From Saururus chinensis (lineage: Eukaryota; Streptophyta; Magnoliopsida; Piperales; Saururaceae): 64,000 nucleotides of DNA. Below the pieces are notes generated by a model, which saw nothing but the letters and a program-made list of their open reading frames with translations, was not told where the DNA came from and did not search any database. Position numbers and translations under genes: made by a program. Each line of letters starts with the position of its first letter. The first letter of the stretch is position 1. The stretch is taken from positions 5,694,968 through 5,758,967 of the forward strand of contig CP141141.1 of NCBI GenBank assembly GCA_035235625.1, in the 5' to 3' direction. Below are positions 46,901 to 58,800 of this stretch, piece after piece.

Positions 46901-49309
46901 AATCGACCACTCTTATTTAGTGGTCAAAATTTCTCCTATTAAAAGAACCGGATGAGAGCCTTCATTCAAGTCTTGGTGGCAATGTTTGAAAAGCTGTGAT
47001 TAAAAGCTAAAATCCACCTATGACCAGAGATAAGGATGGTAAATGAATTCTAAAAGATGAGAGCGAATAAGATGAGAATGCGACTAAACTTGCTAACTAC
47101 AATAGTAAAGCCCTAAGTACATTGTTTAAAACCCTGAGTGCATTGTTTAATGCCATAAAAAATTTTTAGTATTGGTTAATCTCTAATTATACATCCGCTA
47201 AAGTAGCTTGGGAAAAACTTGTCAAGTAAAATAAGGGAACCGAAGCTATGAAGGTGTCTATGTTACAAATATTCATACTAGAGTGTGAAAACATCATACT
47301 GAGTGAAGAAGAAACAATTTCTAAAATTGTGCTAAAATTTGGATATCATTAGCACATGTGATTAACTAGGAGAGCCAATACTGGATTACCTTCTAGTAAA
47401 GAAGATTCTAAGGCCCTTATCCTTAAAATTTAAAATTAAGGTGACTGTAATTAATGAATCAAAGAAAATTAACACCTTAGACATCGAAGAACTGAAAGGA
47501 AACTTATGAACTTTTGAAATGCAAGAAGTCATATGAAAACAAAAAGAGTTATTTGGAAAAAAAAACAAATTGCCCTAAGAACAACTAAGAAGTTTTCCAA
47601 AAAGTCCAAAGCCCTAAATATTTTTGAAAATTTTGAAAAAGTGAGAGCGAGGATGATCAAATGGTCTTGTTGACTAAAAACTTCAAGAAATTCTTAAAAA
47701 CTCAAAACTTTAGACTTGAGAAAAATGGTCAACCTTTATGGAAAAGACAAGGAGAAAGAAGAGGAAAAATATAGCAAACAAGATAAGAAGAACCTGAAAT
47801 GATTTTAATGTGGTAAATTAGGTCACTTCGCTATTAATTATCCAAATAATGCTTTTGATAGTTTATGAGAAAAAGAGAAAGGTGAAAGTTTTTCAAGCCA
47901 CTTTTTCTGATGAGAGCTCTTCTAAAGAAGAAGTGTGTAACTATATTGTGTCTATGTAAGTGTGAAGGAAGATGGTTCAAGTAAAGAGTCTCATAAGTCT
48001 ACTTTTGTTGAAGTCAACTCAGATTTAGTGCATGACCAAGATTTCGATGAGTATAGTGTTCCTCCAACAACTTCTAGTTTTATCTAGAAAGTCAAAACAC
48101 CTTGAGAGAGAATTAAAAAAAAAGACAAGGAATTAGAATTAGCTTCTTAAGAGTCCAATAGGTCGATAGAGTTGAATAAGAACCTTGTGAGGGAGGTTAA
48201 TATCCTTAAGAATGACCTTGAACAAGAAAGAGAGAGAGAGAGAAATCTAGTGCTCTTAATAAAGAACTTATGTCATCTATAGAGAAATGACATGGGTTCA
48301 AGAGTGAGAGAAAATCTTTAAATAACTTGTTGAGCATTGGTCAAACAAATAAAATGGGTTTAGGTTTTAAAACATGTTTATCAACACCTTAAGGTAGTGC
48401 CTAACCCACCAAGGTCAAGAGGGAAGGAGTTGAAATTCAATTCTATGATTGTAGGAGTTTGTGAGTTGTGTCATAAAGATAATCACACTAGAAAGGAGTG
48501 TCCAAATAACCATCTTCACAAACTTAGCTTAAGAGAAAAGGAGAAAAAGACCCTTACACATTCAACCCCTAGGCCACCCCACCAAGTATATGAGCATAAG
48601 ATGAAGAGGGTATGGGTGAGGAAGATTCACTCTAACAAAAAGGACTATTAGCGACGCATTTATACATCACTAATAGTCCCATAAGCATCACTAATGACTA
48701 TTAGCAACGTATAATAAATGTCGCTATAAGTGTCACAAAAAGTGTCATCGCTATTACCCATTCGCGACGTATAGCAAAAAGCGTTGCTAATAGGGCCTAT
48801 TAGTGATGTATAAATATACGTCGCTATTAGTAAATATACACCGCTAATAATAAATTATTACTGACGCTTATTTTCTAGCATTGCTAATGATAAGTTATTA
48901 GCGACACTTTTCTATACGTCGCTAATAGAAAAACTATTTTTTTAAAAATAAAAAAAATATTAAGGACGTATACCTATAAGTGTCGCTAATAAGGACTTAT
49001 TAGCTATACTTGCATATACGTCACTAACAGAAAAAGTATTTTTAAAAAAATTAAAAATAACTTATTAGTGACATATAATTATAAGCATCGCTAATAAGGC
49101 TTTATTGACGACACTTTCTATACATCGTTAATATAATAAATTTTTTAAAGAAAACATCAAAGCGTCACTAATATCATAATATTAAAAAAATTTAAATTAA
49201 ATAGCGATGCTTTTCAAGCGTCACTCATACATTTTAAAATAATAAAAAAATAATTTAGCGACGCTTTTTATGCGTTGCTAAAGATGATTTTTTTATTAAA
49301 AAAATCCCT

Positions 49310-49665
49310 GGTGGACCATTGGGCCCACCGGGGAAGGGAGAAGGGGTCAGAGGACGGCAGGGCACCAGAATCCGGACCCCCCGCCCCGCCGAACAGGAGG
49401 AAAAAGGGGGGGGGGTGCAGGGGGAGAGGAGGTCCAGAAAAGAGGGGGGAGCGAGAGGATGGCAACGGCGGTGGATGGGGGGCCAGAGAACAGTGAGGTG
49501 TGGGTAGGGGGTGGCGGTGGCGGTGGCAGGGGGCGGTGCCGCCCAACCGACTTCAAGTCCCCATGGATGAGGTGCGGAGCAGAGGGGAGAAAGGGGACCA
49601 GGAGGGAGGAGGGGCATCAGAGGTGGTGCGGGGCCCGGCGGGGGAACGATTGAATAAACTGGACG
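49310..49665. other. GC-rich cargo block inside the CACTA element
   Basis: Abrupt change from AT-rich to very GC-rich, Pro/Gly/Arg-coding sequence on both strands. It may be a captured gene fragment, but no family is recognisable and open frames exist on both strands simply because of composition. Confidence 0.4.
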
Positions 49666-49763
49666 ATGGGCCCTTTATAAGTAGCGGGCAAAGCAATGTA
49701 TAATAATATACGTCGCTAATATGTATACTAGTAGCGACATATATCACTATACGTTGCTATTAT

Positions 49764-50020
49764 CTCCCTCTCCTCTCTCTCTCTCTCCTCTCCCTCTCTC
49801 CTCTCCTCTCTCTCTCCTCACACTCTCTCTCCTCCCTCTCCTCTCTTTCTCTCTCCTCTCTCTCCCTCTCTTTCTCCCTCTCCTCTCTCTCCCACTCCTC
49901 TCTCTCCTCTATCTCTCTCTCCCACTCCTCTCTCTCGTCTCTCTCTCCCTCTCCTCTCTCTCCCTCCCTCTCTCCTCTCTCTCCCTCTCCTCTCTCTTCT
50001 CTCTCTACACACTATCTCTC
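49764..50020. repeat. CT-rich (pyrimidine) tract
   Basis: About 255 bp of almost pure C and T on the plus strand (CTCTCTCC-type). The Leu/Ser frame over it is an artefact. Confidence 0.85.
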
Positions 50021-50650
50021 TTCTAATTTCAATTTTTTATTTTTTATTTTTAAAAATAAATTTTAAAAATAAATAAATAAAATAAAATATACCTTTTAGC
50101 GATGTATAGAAATATATGTTGCTAATAAGGTAAGTATTAGCGACGTATATATGTCGCCAATACCTATATTATTAGCGACGTATATATTTACACGTCGCTA
50201 ATAGTATTTTTTTATTTTTAATTAATAACTATTAGTGACGCTTATTTTTAAGCGTCGCTAATAACAGGGCTATTAGCGACGCTTTTTCTAAGCGTCACTA
50301 ATAATGATATTTTTTTTTCTTTTTGCATTTAAAATATATATCTTTTAGCGACATTTATATAAAGCATTGCAAATAGGTTAACTATTAGTGATGCTCATAA
50401 TAAAGCGTCGCTACTATTTGACTATTAGCAACGTATATATTTATGCATCGCTAATAGTTGATTTTATTGCGACGCTTCTATATGCATCGCAAATAGTCAT
50501 TTTTAGCGACACTTAGTTTTGCGTCGCTAATAAATGTGTGGCTAATACTACATTTTATTGTAGTGATTGATCTTTAAGTCATGAAGGATTAATTAGATAA
50601 GATGAGCAAGTCCACCTTAGATTATCATAGAATTAGTTGGCTAGGCAAGG

Positions 50651-51858
50651 CTAAATAACTAAACATCTCTAAGTAAAAATATTAATTTATTTTCTTCATG
50701 ATTGAATACTTTATATGTTATGAGACACACATGTTTTAGATTTTATTTCATTTTTAATTTTTTCATGTTGATTTTCTTCTTAGGTTTTGAACGAAAAAAT
50801 AAATAAATACAAAAATATCAAAAACAACAAAAGAACCTTGTTTTTATTGTTCTTTGTTTTTTATATGTTCATTTCTTGAGACTAAAGTGAATTAATTATC
50901 TTTTAAGCTGAGAAACACCATGATATTGCAATTCTCTATTTTTTTAAAAATTTGCATATATCATGTTTATACTCAAGCCAATTTTACGAGTGAAGATTAA
51001 GAGAGAATTCTTAGACATGCATTGTCGTAAGAGCTTAGATTCTGGTGCAGTTAGGATAATCAAATTAGAGGAATTGAAGCTAGATTTCTAATTAAGATTC
51101 ATGACAATAAAATTCTTTGTAATATGATTTTAATAGTTATAAATTTTATACACTTCACCACATTATTTAATGGAATTGTTTTCATAAAGATAATGGGGAA
51201 CGACTACCTACTTAGGTCAGCGGTTAGTGCGAAGCTCCTATATGCTTGACATTAAAAAAATAGATAACAAATAAAAAAAGAAAAAACAGAATAATGTAAG
51301 TGAAGAGGATTAAAAAAAAAGCCAAACCCTCGAAATATTATTTGAGAAAAATATTATAACTCTGAAAAGACATGGGCATATTTTTCTTGAGCTTACTATT
51401 TTTTCTTTCTTTTTAGAAAATAATACACATAAATTATAACTAAAGTGAGTAAAAAATGAAAAAATTTTCTTTAATAGGGTGTTAACAAATTTGTCTCAAT
51501 TGAATAAGAGTTATCTTGCGATATTCATGTGTGAAAGAGACTATAGTTAAAACATTGTTTGTTTATTTTAAAATAAATAAAAGAGAATTAAAATATTAAA
51601 ATAAAGAAATAAAAATTGATAATAGAAAACCAATAAAGTTGTCTAATCTAAGGTAATATATAAATAAACATAATCTATAGATGCACTTAGATTACAAAAG
51701 AATTAATGAAATTTTCAAAAGAGTTCAATTTTGATGTTTCAAATATTTAATTTTATTTTGAGCTCTAGTGGTCCAAAAAATATTATTTTGAAGGAATTTA
51801 CTTGGTTTTGCATAGTAATTCTAAATTCTACTCATAACCACAACTGCCTCACAACATA
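50651..51858. other. AT-rich intergenic sequence
   Basis: No gene, repeat ends or RNA recognised. It may include decayed retrotransposon sequence downstream of the copia gag. Confidence 0.35.
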
Positions 51859-52602
51859 TCATACTACTATATAAAACAAATTGAGTGATGATAGAATTTT
51901 GCCAAACTTCCTACATTACCTTCACATTTGCTATAATATCCTTTTTAATATAAGTTTTAATTGGTATGTAATACAAGAATATTTTACTAAATCTATTTAG
52001 TTTGTATTGGTAAGTAATACAAAAATATTTTAATAAATCTATTTACTTAAATTATTTTAGATATTTACCAAATGTCAACCTAATACTTGTTGCTGATACG
52101 ATTTGGGCCCTACATTTTATGTTATGTAGATTTTGTAAAGCTATATTTTGAACTCCTAAACTCAGATTTACGGATTCTTAGAATCATTGGAAAGATCTTG
52201 ATAAGCTCTATCAAATAAGACCCATATTATTTTTTTGTACTTTGTTTGTTGATCCCATGCATATAATATGCTTCATGATAATTAATTTTTATCATTTTTA
52301 CCTATATTACACATGTTTTGATTCATGTATTTTTTATGGTATTGGAGATCTCCTCACAAGCTCATTCAAAATATAAGTACTACAAGTGTGTATGGACTCA
52401 CAATTACCTACTATGAGTGTATATAGATTAGTATAGTACTTATAATTATATGATTATAATTTATGATCATTATGGTCTTAAAAGCATGAATTATAACTAT
52501 AACATGTAAGGAAAACCTTTGTTCAATATATTCTTTATTTCTAATTTATTTTATCTTATTCAATTTATATTTATACTTATAATACATATGTATTCTTGCC
52601 AG
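51859..52602 (+). mobile_element. Non-autonomous Helitron, copy D
   Basis: Starts TCATACTACTATATAAAACA after an A and ends CATATGTATTCTTGCCAG before a T (CTAG mutated to CCAG). 744 bp. It lies 0.2 kb downstream of the ceramidase stop codon. Confidence 0.65.
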
Positions 52603-52806
52603 TTAATAATAATCTAATTGAAACAACCGAATGCACAAAGCGATTTCTTTTCCTTTTCTTGATTGCATAATCATGCAGCATAAGACCAAGACCAAGTTCA
52701 GTGACAACACTCACGATATTTATCATGATTGGCCAGCATCACATTTTATGATAATCTTAACAGTTTCAAAGTCTTTCATTTTCACAAGCACACTTGATAC
52801 ACGATT

Positions 52807-55800
52807 CTATGCAACCACAAAAGCACTTGATGCCCCAGTGAAGAACTTGGAGGGCAAGTTCGCTGACTCCTTCGCCGCACCGAAGTGCCTCAGCCTGTAC
52901 ACACCAGAAGCAGAGTTCTTTGGTATCTCCCACTCGATAATTGCAAGCCCATGGAGACCATTATCCACCCTCCACTTAAAAAATAAGCAGAAGTCATCGT
53001 CATCATATGCCGGCACCCACTTCTCTCCTTGCAGCATCTCAACCACAGCGAATGTCCCTTCTGTCAGGAGGTCATTCCTTGGACTTGCACTCCAGAATGT
53101 CGCACTAAGCTTGTCCCCTTTGGCAAAGGATTCTTGGTTGGCCGGGAGGAGGACATCGGTGCTTATGTCACCAAACTTCTTCCCCGTTGGGACCGAGTCA
53201 CCCCGAGGATCAGGCAAGAGGCTGATCAGAACGGAAGACAGGTCTGGTGGTGATGGCTGATTGGTTATATGGTGGTCTCCTTTGGCCATTGCAGTGGCTA
53301 GCTTCTTGAATTCTTGGATATATGCAGATAATGTGTGGGGGCCGTATAATGTTGAAGCAGCCTACATTCATTTATGAAAGAGAATTGTAATATGCCCTAT
53401 TTTAAGAATTTAAATATGTTGCCAAAGATTCACTACCATCGCTGGTGAAGTTTTACAAGTTGTTTGATGGAAAACGATACTTGGATTGACGACGGTGATC
53501 ACTGGAGTGCACGAAATCTGTTACATATATAATGGTTTTCTGTGAACTTCGTGCACTAGTGTGTGCTTTTGATCCAGAATCATCAGCTGACACTTCAATG
53601 TATTTAAAACCATTTTAATTTCGAAGATTTCTTGAGACTCCTTAAGGCATCTCTAACGGGAGATGTCAACTTGAGCTGTTGGGAATGTTCGGCTCAAAAT
53701 GACATCTCCAATTGCCTATGTGTCAATTTGACAATAAGTGAACTAAATACAAAGGAGGCCAAAACCTTGAGAAATTATGACTAAAATATATAAAAAATAT
53801 ATTTGAAGTATCAACATTAGACTTCAAATTTGGAGTCCCAAGTGTCGGGTGTCACTTTTACGTAGGAAATTACAACTGATCGAGTTAGAGTCAATGCGGA
53901 CTCCAAATTTGTTTACTGTAGATGCCATCTGGATTTGATGTCTGCCATTGGATAGGCTCTTAGTAGTTCCAAGTCAAATTATGTGAAGACTTAAAACTAA
54001 CATGAGACTGTAATTGATTCCATTTACTCTTTGAGTCAAATTACAAAATTTAAGTAAGGAGTGTCATTTCCACGTATGTATATGACTTTATCTTACTTAC
54101 TTTCTCTGTCCTTATATGTGTCTTATTTTGAAAATGTCACATATTTAAGCTACTTGATATCACTCAAAAGTTTCTAAAATTATCCCTTTTTAACGACACA
54201 AAAAATTGATAGAGGGTAATTTAGAAAAAAATATACATAAAACTGCATAAGAGAGGATAAAGTGGTTGGCAACTAAGTAAATGGGAGACTTATTTCAGGA
54301 CAACTTGTACTTTTAAACTGGGCACATATTTCAGGCTGGAGGGAGTATACTTTATATTTTTACAAATTTTATAAGCACAAATATATGCAACCATTCAACT
54401 ATTGATTTTAATCTTATAAAAACATTATATGAATGCATTTTTACTTGATAAATAGTGTATTTTTTGCACAGTTTTCATTTTTACACTTAGTAGATGAATT
54501 GCTTACTTATTTTAACTAAAATTCTTATTTATTGTATAATATATTTACAATTATGACTCCATTCGACTCGACTCAAATAGTTTTAAAGTGGAGTCTCAGT
54601 CTTGAATTTAAAGGCATTATTGTGATGTTTATATTCATTTTGTAATAATCTAATTCTCTTCTACTTACTAATTCAAGGTAGATACAGATAATGCATGCAA
54701 CTCACAACACTTGTGAAGAAATGCTCACTATTCAACATAATACAAAATGCCACCACCAAGAGCCAACACTATAATGGAAGCGATACCTTAGATGGTATAC
54801 AATGAAACTTTACTTGAGTTGAAAAAATCAGAGATGAGAAAATTCGAGAGCTAAAGGTAGGATCTAGGGCTGAAATGGAATGGTTATAGTGATGGTAAAA
54901 CTTATTCCGCTACCATAACTATTCTCCCTTTTTCTAACCATAGGTGTTCCCTTACTTATAGGGTGTATGAAATTTCATATCCATTCCATTAACGGATATT
55001 CACACTTTTTCATTTACTGAAAATTTTCCCCTTAGATTTGATAAATCGTTTCTAATAAACAATGCCATTCTTTTTCCTTTGTTAATATAGGTACAAAAAT
55101 GACTTATTCACTCCCTCTTCAAGTCACAATGTACCAAAGCTTAATGTTCTTGCCAAACTAATAATTAAAATGACTCTGAGTAATAATAGGAAAAATTATA
55201 TAAATAATGTTGAAAAAAATAATTATCTAAATAATTGAGAGAGAAAAATATTTTCTATAATGTTGTTTCTTTTTTCCATAAAGGCACCAATAGCTTTTTC
55301 TATTGCCTTTTATATGAGTTTCATTCTTTGGAAAGATGAAACTCATTTTACATAGAAAAGGACAAAATCAGTACATTTATCCTTTAGAATGATGAAATCG
55401 GTACATTGTGCGCTTGTGGGCAAGTGTACTGATTTCATCCTTCTAATGGACAACCACAATGGTAGTCTGCCAAGTACACTTCTACATGAAAAAAAAGTTA
55501 CACCATCTAGCACCTGTGTGGCGAAAAGAAACACCATTATGAGAAATATTTGTCTCTCTGTTATTTAAGTAATTATTTTTTTAATATTATTTATATAATT
55601 ATCTCGTAATAATATCACCATAAAGGACTTCTAGTACATGAGGACAAAAGAAGTAAAAGATTTTTACTTGACAATTCCTCACAAATAAATAAAAACAAAG
55701 AACCAACACATTTAAAAAAAACAACATAAAGTGGTAGAAGAAACGTCTATCACACAAAAAAAAATTATATAAAACATTAACTTGCAATCTTTATATGTGT

Positions 55801-58800
55801 GTGCATAAAATTTTACTTGAAAGAAAAGGCAGGATCTGTGGCTTAAAAGCACAATGATAATAACTCACAAGTAGAGAAGGAACGTCTATCACACAAATAA
55901 ACATTGCTTAGAGAACAGAGCCACAAAAAACAAACACATTTATAACAAACCTTAACCATATAAGACAGCAAGAGAAGACCTGATCAAGTAAACTACCTTT
56001 TGAGTCAATTAGAACATAAGGTATTCAACCTTGGTAAATCTTATCATTAAGAATCAAGAAGCCAAGTAGAGATATCACAGAGGAGCTTGTAAGAGCTTAA
56101 AGCCTTGCAGCAGTCACTTGGTCAGTTATTTTAGAAAATTACTTAGGGCTAGGGTACTTTGAGTAATTAGGACTCGGTGAGAGCTTGAGTGATTAGGGCT
56201 CATTAGTTTTTTCAAATATTAAGATTACGGAGAGGGTAGTATGAAAGTTGACACGAGGTATGGTGTATTTACACTCATTGCCAAACAGGTAACAAGTAAC
56301 GGACATGGAAGAAAACTTTTTCCATACCCATCTTATTTTAGAAATGGTTGGGAAAAATTATTATTTTTATTTATATATCTATCGAATAAATTTAACCACA
56401 TCATTTAACTTTTTAGCAGTATACTGTAATGAGTCAAACAGTAGCGGCAGAATCCTCACAGAGGTGATACTATTTGTCCCCAATCCAAGGTGCCCCCTAT
56501 CAAGTAGAGAAACCAACCATAGTACGGTATGGAGATCCACAATGTTAATATATGTACCCTGGCGCAGGGCAGATTACCTAGTAGGGACCTTATGCAGAAA
56601 TAAAATAATGTCTTTAGGGTAGTACTGTCACCAGTTTTGTGAGGTAAGAAATATTCGTTTTTCATGAGTTGGATTCAGATTTGTAAGGAGCTAACAGGGT
56701 TAATTAGGTCTTCACCTCATATCTTTGTTGTGTGTACTCCTCAAAAGTAGTCACATACTGAGAGTAAGCGTTGGTGAGACCTGCAATAAGGACATGGGTA
56801 TCGTCATTGAATTCTCCCTTCCCCTCTTTGATGAGTGTCTCTTTTACAGCTTCTCTTAATCTCCTACCAGCCATGGTCGTGAACTCTGTCAGGCAACTCA
56901 AGTAGCTTCAGTAGCTTCAACAATCATACCATCAGTAAATGTAATTTTTACCAAGCTTCACCCCTCAAACACAAGAAGAACAATATTGGGTCATTCTCGA
57001 AGTGAATATCAAACTCACCTCCAGGTACTGAAAGGATGACCACTGTGCCTATCCTCAATATCTGAATTGGTAGAATGGAAGGCTGCAAAAATGGTTAAGT
57101 TTAAAATTCAAAATTTATATAAAACGCTTTTTTTCTAGATAGTATATTGAGATTGTATATTCATGGAAGCTACATATAATTACCGCCCATTGGTATGGTT
57201 CAAACATTTCTCCTGTATCAAGCAAAATGGCCTTGGGTTTTTGGCAATCCACCTGCTTTTGGGTTGGCTTCTTAAGAACATCCCTCAGCTGTTTCCAAAA
57301 CTTATTGATCTACATTTGCACCCATATTATGTCACAGTAGTATTTCAGTATGGTCCATAAGCTCGCATACTTGTTTGATGTGTAGAAAAAGGGATGAACA
57401 TATTCAGTACCTCCGTATCACCTTGTTGAAATCCAAAGGCTCCGGGGCCATCAGTGGTGCCTGCTGCAAAACCTGGGCCAAGAGCAGCAGGGCAGGTCTT
57501 CACAACCTTGCTTTGGTCCAATTGTACACTTATGCTTGTGAAGTTTATGTACGTGTGTCGAAAATCAATCTTCCCGGTTAGCTTCTCCTTTGGTGAATTA
57601 AAGAGCTCTGCAGCCTTTTGAAACTGCCTCTCCCCAATAATCTTCGTGCTTACTACTTCGTTAGGGTATCTATCATCAGAATATAAAAACTGGCATCAAT
57701 TTGTGCATTAATTATAATTTCATATAAGTAATTGCCAAACCAAATTAACAATTTTTTGCAAGAAAATATAATGTATTTTTAACGTTTATAAAAATTAAAA
57801 TGTAACATGTTTGTTTTGTCGTTAAAAAAAAAAAAAACATAAGTTACGGAACAAATGAAAATATAACATAAGTTGGGCCAAGTCAATTTTGACCCCTAGC
57901 TTCGAGCTTGGCTAAAAGGGAAGACTATGCCAAATTATGCCAACCAGAGCTCAATTGTGAGCATACTTTCCCTAGAACAGTATCTTAATTTGTTAGACCT
58001 TCATCTTCTTTATATGAGACCCGTTTAATTATCCACCCACTCCCTCTATACTGTCATCTTGATCTGACACCTCGTGAAGCCCGGGCACATTATGTTAATT
58101 ATTCTTTAATAATATATTCTCTTCTTTCTAAATTAATAGATCCATTAGACAAAAAAAAGTTTGTTCTATAATAATTACTTTATTTTGTTCAATTTAAGTG
58201 GTTAAGTACTTAAAAAAAGTATGGTAAGCTTATTTTCCTTTCTCCTATATATTAATATGGGACGGAGTATATGTTTGTGGAAGTCTGTGTTTGTGCTGTG
58301 TATACATATTTATTCTGTATTTATACATGTCTTACTTGCTACTGAAATCGGAAGTCAGCTTTTATTTTACTAGACTAGATTGATTTGGCAAAATTCTCAG
58401 CTGTTATAAATGATATACCCTGGTCCTCTTCCCACGCAGAGCTGGTCATTTCCATGGCATGATGAATGATTGAAATCACAAGGCTTGCCGCTGTCAAGGC
58501 AAAATGCTCCAAGAACATTTGGGCTGACATCTCCCACATTTGACTGGCAGAATGCCCCCACAAACTGAGAACCGTTATTTTTCCTCACTTCGAACTTTTT
58601 GCTGGTCCTTTGATCACACGACTGCCCTCCTGTGGCTTTGATTCTCTTGGCCGCTTCAACCAAGTCACTCTTATCTGCTTCACATAATCAATTCAAGAAT
58701 CAAAAAGAAACTTCTAATGTAACAGAAGTATTGGTGTCAATCATTTTATATGCTTTTTCAACCATAAATATATATGGTAGTTTGCATCCTTAAAATGCTA

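Larger units (their letters stand above)
48628..50565. mobile_element. Non-autonomous CACTA element, 1938 bp
   Basis: Left end CACTCTAACAAAAAGG and right end TTTTATTGTAGTG (complement CACTACAATAAAA), with the 3-bp target duplication ATT at 48625-48627 and 50566-50568. Both subterminal regions are packed with the motif TTAGCGACG(C/T) and its complement, more than 20 copies, often as short palindromes. This is the binding-site-like structure of CACTA elements. No TNPA or TNPD gene. The interior holds a GC-rich block and a long CT tract. Confidence 0.88.
46796..50650 (+). mobile_element. Ty1/copia gag-region fossil, interrupted by a CACTA element
   Basis: A leader is followed by a gag-like region (starting around 46870 with MTEHGDLGNLINRPL and INRPLLFSGQNFSY words), two CCHC zinc knuckles (around 47815, CGKLGHF; around 48460, CELCHKDNHTRKEC) and the sequence before the protease (WVRK). 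The reading resumes for a short distance after 50568. Broken, with many breaks. Related to SIRE-like copia elements by the gag type. The large solo LTR sits just upstream and the CACTA element interrupts it at 48628. Confidence 0.65.
53362..56715. other. Ceramidase intron 8
   Basis: 3.35 kb, AT-rich, with a Stowaway MITE (54100-54345) and a family P MITE (55190-55610). No coding signal otherwise. Confidence 0.6.

Noticed and set aside
49255-49703. Overlapping GC-rich frames on both strands
   Set aside because: No recognisable domain and many frames open at once. Kept only as a possible cargo block.
49721-50026. Leu/Ser frame in the CACTA element
   Set aside because: Pure CT tract; open in several frames by composition.
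52631-53260. Plus-strand frame of 209 codons
   Set aside because: Shadow of the last ceramidase exon on the opposite strand; the ceramidase frame has clear homology.
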